Assembly (NCBI GenBank): GCA_947449125.1
Contig: CANFQR010000002.1
Location: 1-27,561 of the forward strand
Length of the DNA: 27,561 nt
Direction: 5' to 3'
Origin: Bacteroidota bacterium
GTDB taxonomy: Bacteria; Bacteroidota; Bacteroidia; B-17B0; Aurantibacillaceae
Both the position numbers and the translations under genes were made by a program. The notes under the pieces were generated by a model. That model saw nothing but the letters and a program-made list of their open reading frames with translations. It ran no database searches and was not told where the DNA came from. Shown here piece after piece: positions 16,504 through 22,961 of this stretch; position 1 is the first letter of the stretch, and every line of letters starts with the position of its first letter.

Positions 16504-18603
16504 ATGAAAGTACTTTTTGTATCAAGTGGTAATAATTCTGTTAATTGTCCTATTGCTATTAATCAGGCAAATTCAATAATAAAATTTGATACTTCCATAG
16601 AAATACAACACTACAGAATAATAGGAAAAGGTTTTTGGGGTTATCTTAAAAATCTTAAATCCTTACGACAAAACATAAAAGAATTTAATCCTGATCTTAT
16701 TCATTCACAATATTCGTTTAGTGGTTTTTTAGCGGCTCTTACCTTCACAAGAATACCAATTGTTGCCTCCCTCATGGGAAGCGATGTACAAATGAATCGT
16801 TTGTTAAAATTAATTTTAATTGTTTTTTCAAAATACTGGCAAAAAGTTATTGTTAAGTCAGAAAACATGAAGAAAAAAAGTTCAATTAAAAAGGCTTTGG
16901 TAATTCCTAACGGTGTCGATTTTTCAAATTTTGAAGAACTTGAAAAAGCTGAAGCAAGAAAAAAATTGAATTTAGATTTAAATAAAAAGTATGTTCTTTT
17001 TTTTGCCGATCCGGGAAGAGCTGAAAAAAATTATTTATTAGCTAAAGAAGCTTTCGATTTAATAAAATCAGATAATATAGAATTATTAGTTGCTTACAAT
17101 ATTCCGTTCGAGTTAACTACGCAATATTATTACGCTTCTGATGTCGTGCTTCTTACATCCCTTTACGAAGGTTCTCCAAATGTTATAAAAGAAGCAATGG
17201 CATGTAATAAAGCAATAGTTTCTACAGATGTTGGCGATGTGGCTTATTTGTTGAAAGGTTTAGAAGGGTGCTATGTTACTACTTTTAACCCAAGTCAAGT
17301 GTGTGAATCAATTAAGGCGGCATTAACATTTAATCAACCTACGAAAGGTCGTAATCGTTTAATGGAATTCGGTATAGACTCGCAATCAATAGCAAAAAAA
17401 ATAATTCAACTTTATAAACATTTAGTTAAATCGCCAGTAAAAATTTTAGCGCAAAATAAATATAGTGTTTGTAACAAAGGGATATGGGATAATTCAATTC
17501 CAAATATTTCTTACGATGAACAAGGGGTATCAAATTACTGTTTGCTTCAACAAAAAATGATGAGCGACTATCCTAGAGGAGAAATTGGCAAACAAGCTTG
17601 GGTAGATTTGGTTGCAAAAATTAAACAATCAGGAAAAAAAAGTAAATATGACTGTATTGTTGGAGTTAGTGGCGGAGTGGACAGTTCTTACTTATTGCAT
17701 TTATGTAAACACTATAATTTAAGACCTTTGGCCGTTCACTTAGATAATGGTTTTAATTCTGAAATAGCCGTAAATAATATTCATAAAATACTTAAGGTTT
17801 TAAATTTCGATTTAATTACTCATGTTATTGTTTATGAAGAAATAAAAGATCTTTTTAGGGCATACATAAAGGCGTGTTTGCCTTGGATTGATGCGCCAAC
17901 AGATTTAGCCATAAAAGCAACAATGTACAAAGTGGCTCAAGAAGAGGGCATTAAATATATTATTAGGGGAAATGATTTTAGATCGGAAGGTAAACAACCA
18001 ACAGAATGGACCTATTCAGATTCGAGGCAATTAAACTTCATTCATAAAAAATTTGGCTTTGGCATTAAATTAAAAACATATCCCATGCAGTCGTTTTTTA
18101 AAATGGCTTATGCAGGAGTAATTAAAAAAATAAAAGATGTTAGACCTTATTATTATTTAGACTACGATAAGGAAACTGCAAAAAAAATTCTTAAAGCTAA
18201 TTATGATTGGCAGGATTATGGAGGCCATCATCATGAAAATATTTTCACAAAGTTTGCCATGAGTTATTGGCTTCCAAAAAAATTTAAAATTGATAAACGA
18301 AAAATTAATTTATCGGCTCAGGTATTAAGCGGTGCTATTACGCGTGAAGAGGCTATAAATAAGGTAGCAGAACCTTTTGATGAACCTCAAAAGCTCGACG
18401 AAACAACAGATTATATTTTAAAAAAGCTTGATTTCACAAAGGAAGAATTTAATTTGATTATGACGAAAGAGAATAAAAACTATAAAGATTATCCTTCTAA
18501 TTATAATTTAATTTACAGGAACATAAAATATTTTAAATGGCTAATTAAATCGTTATATGGATTTAAACCCATGTCAATTGATAGTAATGAGATGATAAAA
18601 TAG
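16504..18603 (+). CDS. fusion: GT4 glycosyltransferase + WbpG/PseA-like N-acetyl sugar amidotransferase
   Basis: This single 699-residue frame joins two enzymes. Residues 1 to about 312 are a compact GT-B glycosyltransferase: MKVLFVSSGN, DLIHSQYS, VIPNGVDFSNF at about 133, and the donor-site EGSPNVIKEAM with the EX7E pair at 222/230. Residues ~318-699 are an N-type ATP pyrophosphatase amidotransferase of the WbpG/PseA type: CNKGIWDNSIPNISYDEQG, the PP-loop SGGVDSS at 389-395, PWIDAPTDLAIKA and IIRGNDFRSEGKQP. WbpG-type enzymes convert an acetamido sugar to an acetamidino sugar using ammonia from a HisH/HisF-type partner. Only one Cys remains at each of the usual paired-Cys positions (Cys323 and Cys346), so the zinc knuckle may be altered. 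No in-frame stop or restart is seen at the junction near 17450. Neighbouring genes abut within 4-6 nt. Confidence 0.88.
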   Translation: MKVLFVSSGNNSVNCPIAINQANSIIKFDTSIEIQHYRIIGKGFWGYLKNLKSLRQNIKEFNPDLIHSQYSFSGFLAALTFTRIPIVASLMGSDVQMNRLLKLILIVFSKYWQKVIVKSENMKKKSSIKKALVIPNGVDFSNFEELEKAEARKKLNLDLNKKYVLFFADPGRAEKNYLLAKEAFDLIKSDNIELLVAYNIPFELTTQYYYASDVVLLTSLYEGSPNVIKEAMACNKAIVSTDVGDVAYLLKGLEGCYVTTFNPSQVCESIKAALTFNQPTKGRNRLMEFGIDSQSIAKKIIQLYKHLVKSPVKILAQNKYSVCNKGIWDNSIPNISYDEQGVSNYCLLQQKMMSDYPRGEIGKQAWVDLVAKIKQSGKKSKYDCIVGVSGGVDSSYLLHLCKHYNLRPLAVHLDNGFNSEIAVNNIHKILKVLNFDLITHVIVYEEIKDLFRAYIKACLPWIDAPTDLAIKATMYKVAQEEGIKYIIRGNDFRSEGKQPTEWTYSDSRQLNFIHKKFGFGIKLKTYPMQSFFKMAYAGVIKKIKDVRPYYYLDYDKETAKKILKANYDWQDYGGHHHENIFTKFAMSYWLPKKFKIDKRKINLSAQVLSGAITREEAINKVAEPFDEPQKLDETTDYILKKLDFTKEEFNLIMTKENKNYKDYPSNYNLIYRNIKYFKWLIKSLYGFKPMSIDSNEMIK

Positions 18604-18607
18604 ACTA

Positions 18608-19147
18608 ATGAAAAAATTGAATATTATAGAATCTTTTGCTCAAAAACAAATGGGTTCAGCTAATTTAGAAATAGAATCCAGAGGTTTATTTAAATCGTTT
18701 TTAAGCAAATGGCTGCAGGTGGTTGCAATGACTAGATTTCCTGTTGGCTCAAAATTTAGGTGCGCCATAGAACGTTTAAGGGGAGTAAAAATTGGCAAAC
18801 ATGTTTTTTTAGGTGGGGGCAATATACTTGATAGAGCCAGACCGGATCTAATAATTATAGAAGATTTTGTTTCGATTGCTGGAGGTGTTTATATTTTAAC
18901 CCATTCTAATCCTACCACACCTTTGCGAGAAATATTGGGTCCAACATCACACAAAGTGGCGCCGGTGGTAATAAAACGAGGTGCTTGGATAGCCGTAAAT
19001 GTTGTTATTTTACCAGGTGTTACAATTGGTGAAAATTCTATAATTGCAACCGGATCGGTAGTAATGAAGGATGTTCCTCCCATGACAATTGTTGGTGGTG
19101 TTCCAGCAAAGGAAATAAAAAAAATCACACCGTATAATAAGCCATAG
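18608..19147 (+). CDS. left-handed beta-helix (hexapeptide-repeat) O/N-acyltransferase
   Basis: This 179-residue protein is built from hexapeptide repeats (GVKIGKHVFLGGG, LIIIEDFVSIAGG, VVIKRGAWIAVNVVILPGVTIGENSIIATGSVV) and ends with the family's usual VVGGVPAKEIKKI. His99 in YILTHSNP is at the position of the catalytic His of the xenobiotic/NodL/maltose acetyltransferase-like group. It would use acetyl-CoA or another acyl-CoA to acylate a sugar hydroxyl or amino group in the cytoplasm and should form trimers. The extra ~55 residues in front of the first repeats form an amphipathic helical cap. Substrate is unknown; candidate acceptors are the amino sugar made by the aminotransferase or a hydroxyl of the repeat unit. 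Confidence 0.88.
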   Translation: MKKLNIIESFAQKQMGSANLEIESRGLFKSFLSKWLQVVAMTRFPVGSKFRCAIERLRGVKIGKHVFLGGGNILDRARPDLIIIEDFVSIAGGVYILTHSNPTTPLREILGPTSHKVAPVVIKRGAWIAVNVVILPGVTIGENSIIATGSVVMKDVPPMTIVGGVPAKEIKKITPYNKP

Positions 19148-19149
19148 TA

Positions 19150-20241
19150 ATGCGTTATCTCATATTTTTAGGGCATCCGGCACATTTTCATTTATTCAAA
19201 AATATAGTTTCTGAACTAAAGCGAAAAGGACATGATGTGAAATTACTTATTCGTTCAAAAGATATACTCGAACAACTTTGTGTTTCCTCTGGTATTGAAT
19301 TTGTAAATGTTTTACCTGAAACAAGGAACAAAACATCTTGGTCAATTATCATCAGTTATTTAAAAAAATACAAACGCATTTCAAAAATCATAAGAGAATT
19401 TAAACCTAATTTGTTAATGGGTTCAGAGCCAAGTCTCGCTCACTTGGGTAAATTTTTTAATATCCCATCTTTTATTTTTAGTGAAGATGACGCCGCTATT
19501 ATTCCTCAGTTTGCGAAAATAGCTTATCCTTTTGTTGATGTAATTTTATCGCCTCAATCTTGTAATGCAGGTAAGTGGGAATATAAAAAAATAGGTTATA
19601 ATGGTTTTCATAAGTTAGCCTATCTTCATCCGGAGGTATTTACGCCCAATGAAAACGAATTAGAAGAAATAATCGGAAAGGGAGATTATTTTATTTTGCG
19701 TTTCGCAGAATTAAATGCATATCATGATACTAACAAGGAAGGAATAAATAATACCATTGCAAAAAAAATAATAGAGTTGTTAAAGCCACACGGAAATATT
19801 TATATTAGTTCTGAGCGAATTCTTGATCCTGAATTAGAAAAATACCGTATTAATATAAATCCTTTAAAAGTTCATCATTTAATGTACCATGCTAAAATGT
19901 ATATAGGTGATAGTCAATCAATGGCAGTAGAGGCCGCTTTGCTTGGAACTCCTGGGATACGTTTTAACGATTTTGCCAGGGAAATTGGTGTATTAAATGA
20001 ATTAGAGCAAAAATATTTATTGACTAACAGTTTTAAAACTAAGCAAGAAAATGAGTTGATGAATCAAATATTAAATATGCTTGTTATGCCTGATCTTAAA
20101 AAAGTATATGCAGAACGCAGAAAAATTATGCTTAATGATAAAATTAATGTATTCAAATTTTTTATTTGGTTTATCGAAAATTATCCATCAAGCCAAACAA
20201 CAATGCAACAAAATCCAAATTATCAGTATAATTTTAAATAA
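19150..20241 (+). CDS. DUF354-family GT-B-like protein
   Basis: This 363-residue protein begins with the DUF354 hallmark (LIFLGHPAHFHLFKNIVSELKRKGHDV), continues with PNLLMGSEPSLAHLGK and SEDDAA, and has the C-terminal nucleotide-sugar-site-like YIGDSQSMAVEAALLGTPGIRFNDF. The fold is related to UDP-GlcNAc 2-epimerase and GT-B glycosyltransferases. Members occur in archaeal and bacterial polysaccharide loci, but their reaction is not established to my knowledge. A role as a glycosyltransferase or as a nucleotide-sugar 2-epimerase is possible. Its stop codon overlaps the next start by one base (TAATG), coupling it to the deacetylase-like gene. Two nucleotides separate it from the acyltransferase upstream. 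Confidence 0.82.
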   Translation: MRYLIFLGHPAHFHLFKNIVSELKRKGHDVKLLIRSKDILEQLCVSSGIEFVNVLPETRNKTSWSIIISYLKKYKRISKIIREFKPNLLMGSEPSLAHLGKFFNIPSFIFSEDDAAIIPQFAKIAYPFVDVILSPQSCNAGKWEYKKIGYNGFHKLAYLHPEVFTPNENELEEIIGKGDYFILRFAELNAYHDTNKEGINNTIAKKIIELLKPHGNIYISSERILDPELEKYRININPLKVHHLMYHAKMYIGDSQSMAVEAALLGTPGIRFNDFAREIGVLNELEQKYLLTNSFKTKQENELMNQILNMLVMPDLKKVYAERRKIMLNDKINVFKFFIWFIENYPSSQTTMQQNPNYQYNFK

Positions 20242-20993
20242 TGGATTTTACATTAACTAAATATGAAGAGTTGCTCGATTCATTAATTTCGGCAAATTAT
20301 GATTTTCAAACATTTGAAGAGTTTTTGGTACAGCCTAAAAAAAAATCAATTATATTGCGACATGATGTTGATTTATTACCATTTAATTCATTAACCTTCG
20401 CTAAAATTCAAGCCAAAAAAAATATAAATGCGGTTTATTATTTTAGATCGGTACCACAAAGTTGGGATGAATATGTAATTAAGCAAATAGCAGCATTAGG
20501 ACACGAAATTGGATACCATTATGAATGCTTAACTACCTGTAAAGGAAATGAAGAAAAAGGCATAAAAGATTTCGAAAATAATTTAATAAAATTACGGAAG
20601 CTTGCGTCGGTTTCAACTATATGCATGCATGGTAGCCCTATGAGTAAATACGACTCAAGAGATTTATGGAAAAAATATGATTATAAACACTTTAATATTA
20701 TAGGCGAACCATATTTTGATGTTGATTTTTTAAACGTATTGTACTTAACCGATACAGGGCGAAAATGGGATGGGGGTAATGAAAGTGTTAGAGATAAAGT
20801 ACATTCAGGTTTTGATTTAAATTTCCATCGTACAGATGATATTATTTTAGCTTTAAAAAAAAATAAATTGCCAAATCAAATAATGTTTACATTTCACCCC
20901 CAGCGATGGAGTAATAATATTTTTAACTGGACAAATGAGCTTATTAAACAAAGTATTAAAAATCAAATTAAGAAATACTTTTTTGTTAAATAA
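20241..20993 (+). CDS. polysaccharide deacetylase-like (NodB/CE4-fold) protein
   Basis: This 250-residue protein has the first NodB motif as RHDVD (Asp base and metal Asp; about 40-44) and the second as GHEIGYHYE (the His pair for metal binding; about 91-99), together with a late FTFHPQRW motif supplying the C-terminal His. These are the metal-dependent N- or O-deacetylase residues of the CE4 fold. No signal peptide is present, so it probably acts in the cytoplasm on a nucleotide- or lipid-linked sugar and not on exported polymer. Together with the WbpG-like domain and the acyltransferase it suggests remodelling of an N-acyl group. It is coupled to the DUF354 gene by a one-base overlap. Substrate is unknown. 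Confidence 0.82.
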   Translation: MDFTLTKYEELLDSLISANYDFQTFEEFLVQPKKKSIILRHDVDLLPFNSLTFAKIQAKKNINAVYYFRSVPQSWDEYVIKQIAALGHEIGYHYECLTTCKGNEEKGIKDFENNLIKLRKLASVSTICMHGSPMSKYDSRDLWKKYDYKHFNIIGEPYFDVDFLNVLYLTDTGRKWDGGNESVRDKVHSGFDLNFHRTDDIILALKKNKLPNQIMFTFHPQRWSNNIFNWTNELIKQSIKNQIKKYFFVK

Positions 20994-21014
20994 GTTAAGA
21001 TAAAAAATATAGTC

Positions 21015-22049
21015 TTGAAGGAGCTAATCATAGAAACGTTCGGAATTAAAGCCTGGAAATATGTAAGTTATTTTGTTGACGCAAATTCACCTGAAACATT
21101 GGTCGTTTCTACAACAAATGTTTTTAACATCGTAAATAATCCCGGAAATCATAATGCAGTTATTAATCTTAGCAGGGTAAACAACATCAGATATATTAAT
21201 AAATTTTTTGAAAGTGTAAATACTAAATTAGAAAATGGAAATATTTTTATTTGTTGTCTTGAAACGATACAAGCTCGAAAAAAACGAAGACAAGTTAATC
21301 ATATTCCATTTATAGGTACGATACGTTTATTTTTTGAATTTATTTTTTTAAGAGTGGCTCCTAAAATTTGGGGATTAAAAAAAGTTTATTTTCTAATAAC
21401 TCGAGGTAGAAACCGCTTGTTGTCGAAGGCAGAGTTAATGGGTAGGTTGGTTAGTTGTGGTTTTGAAATTATTAGCAGTAAGTCTTGCGATGGTTTAACT
21501 TATGTTGTAGCTGTAAAGGTAAAAGAACCCTATTATAATGCAGAACCCAGTTATGGTCCAATATTTAAAATGAAGCGTATTGGCAAAAATGGAAAATTAA
21601 TAGGTATTTATAAATTTAGAACTATGCATCCTTATGCCGAATATTTACAAGACTATGTTTTGAAACTAAATGGCTATGCATTGAGCGGAAAACCAAAAAA
21701 TGATTTTAGACTAACGCCTTGGGGTAGATTTATGAGACGTTACTGGTTAGACGAACTGCCACAAATACTTAATATTATTAAAGGAGACTTAAAAATAGTA
21801 GGAGTTAGGCCCATATCAGAACGTTATTTTCAGGATATTCCAAAAGAGCTTCAAGAATTACGTATTAAATTTAAACCTGGATGTATTCCACCATATGTAT
21901 CACTGAATCGCAACACTGATGTTGAATCTGTTTTAAAAGCTGAAAAGGAATACTTAATTGAAAAAACACTGCATCCTTATATAACAGACATTAAATATTT
22001 TTTTATGGCAATATTTAATATTGTTTTCAGGAGAAAGCGCAGCGCATAA
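21015..22049 (+). CDS. initiating sugar-phosphate transferase (bacterial sugar transferase family) with an N-terminal extra domain
   Basis: The C-terminal half (from about 178) is a polyprenyl-phosphate glycosyl-1-phosphate transferase: PSYGPIFKMKRIGK, YKFRTMHPYAEYLQDY, the catalytic Asp246/Glu247 in WLDELPQ, and VGVRPISERYF at 262-272. It transfers a sugar phosphate from a UDP-sugar to undecaprenyl phosphate and thus starts repeat-unit synthesis. Residues 1-170 replace the usual membrane helices. They resemble the C-terminal part of a SAM methyltransferase (LSRVNNIRYINKFFESVN, RGRNRLLSKAELMGRL), a fusion I recognise from other Bacteroidota, but the glycine-rich SAM loop is absent. The start is TTG 21015; no in-frame ATG occurs before residue 142. 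The 21-nt gap upstream is the largest since 7404. Confidence 0.85.
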   Translation: MKELIIETFGIKAWKYVSYFVDANSPETLVVSTTNVFNIVNNPGNHNAVINLSRVNNIRYINKFFESVNTKLENGNIFICCLETIQARKKRRQVNHIPFIGTIRLFFEFIFLRVAPKIWGLKKVYFLITRGRNRLLSKAELMGRLVSCGFEIISSKSCDGLTYVVAVKVKEPYYNAEPSYGPIFKMKRIGKNGKLIGIYKFRTMHPYAEYLQDYVLKLNGYALSGKPKNDFRLTPWGRFMRRYWLDELPQILNIIKGDLKIVGVRPISERYFQDIPKELQELRIKFKPGCIPPYVSLNRNTDVESVLKAEKEYLIEKTLHPYITDIKYFFMAIFNIVFRRKRSA

Positions 22050-22109
22050 CTTTAAATTAATTCGATTAAATAAAAATAGATATTAAAACTATTTATCCGA
22101 GTAAACATC

Positions 22110-22117
22110 TAATTTTG
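22110..22117 (+). promoter_or_regulatory. possible -7 promoter element for wza-wzc
   Basis: TAATTTTG matches the Bacteroidota -7 consensus TAnnTTTG exactly and lies 35 nt before the wza ATG, in the 102-nt gap that follows the sugar transferase. No TTG is found at the usual 17-23 nt distance upstream, so either the promoter depends on an activator or the match is chance in AT-rich DNA. Confidence 0.4.
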
Positions 22118-22151
22118 TCATTTACTGTATAATACTTATTTTCATTGCCTT

Positions 22152-22952
22152 ATGTTAAAAAATCACTCAGAAACAAAAAAAATAAATCACTTTAAATTGA
22201 TCTCAATTTTAATAGTTTTTATCTTATTACAAAGTTGTGCAAATAAAAAAAATCTAATTTACTTTCAAGGTTCAATTTCTGACACACAAAATAATCAATC
22301 TTATTCACCTATTTTTAAGTCTGATGATTTGCTTTCTATTAATGTAATAAGTCTAGATGAAGCTGCCACAAAGCCATTTAATATGCCCGTTGTTTTTAAT
22401 AATCAATCTTTAGGAGGCTATAGTCAAGGAAATGCAGCAACATATGGTTATTTAATAGATTCGGAAGGAAATATAGACTTTCCTGTAATTGGCAAGTTAA
22501 AATTAAGTGGGTTAACAAGGCAAGAGGCTATTCTGTATTTGAAAGAGCAATTAAAACCTTATCTTAATAATCCAAATATATTAATCAGAATATTAAATTA
22601 CAAGGTTACTGTTTTGGGGGAAGTGCGCAATCCGGGTACTTTTACAATTCCAAATGAGCGAATTACTTTACCTGAAGCAATCGGAATTGCGGGTGATTTG
22701 CAAATAACAGCTATAAGAAAAAATATTATGGTGATTAGAGATGTTAATGGTAAGAAAACTGAAACGCGGGTAGATTTAAGTTCTAAGGAATTGTTTTCTT
22801 CGCCTGTATATTATTTACAGCAAAATGATGTTGTTTATATTGAGCCAAACAGAGCAAAAATTAATTCATCCGTGATAAATGTGTCTAATGTAAGCCTTAT
22901 AATTTCTGTAATAACATTATTTACCACTGTGGCTGTATTATTCACTCGATAA
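22152..22952 (+). CDS. wza: polysaccharide export outer-membrane lipoprotein, Wza type
   Basis: This 266-residue lipoprotein has a basic N-terminus, a hydrophobic stretch and a lipobox LLQSC with Cys29 as the lipidation site. The Poly_export domain is visible from about residue 55 (FKSDDLLSINVISLDE) and includes YLIDSEGNIDFPVIGKLKLSG. It is followed by an SLBB-like segment (VTVLGEVRNPGTFTIPNERIT). A C-terminal hydrophobic helix (SLIISVITLFTTVAVLF) corresponds to the outer-membrane amphipathic helix of Wza. It forms the channel through which the polymer leaves. It lies 9 nt before wzc, with which it works as a trans-envelope complex. It is shorter than E. coli Wza (about 380 residues), as is normal for Bacteroidota homologues. 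Confidence 0.92.
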   Translation: MLKNHSETKKINHFKLISILIVFILLQSCANKKNLIYFQGSISDTQNNQSYSPIFKSDDLLSINVISLDEAATKPFNMPVVFNNQSLGGYSQGNAATYGYLIDSEGNIDFPVIGKLKLSGLTRQEAILYLKEQLKPYLNNPNILIRILNYKVTVLGEVRNPGTFTIPNERITLPEAIGIAGDLQITAIRKNIMVIRDVNGKKTETRVDLSSKELFSSPVYYLQQNDVVYIEPNRAKINSSVINVSNVSLIISVITLFTTVAVLFTR

Positions 22953-22961
22953 GAATTAAAA

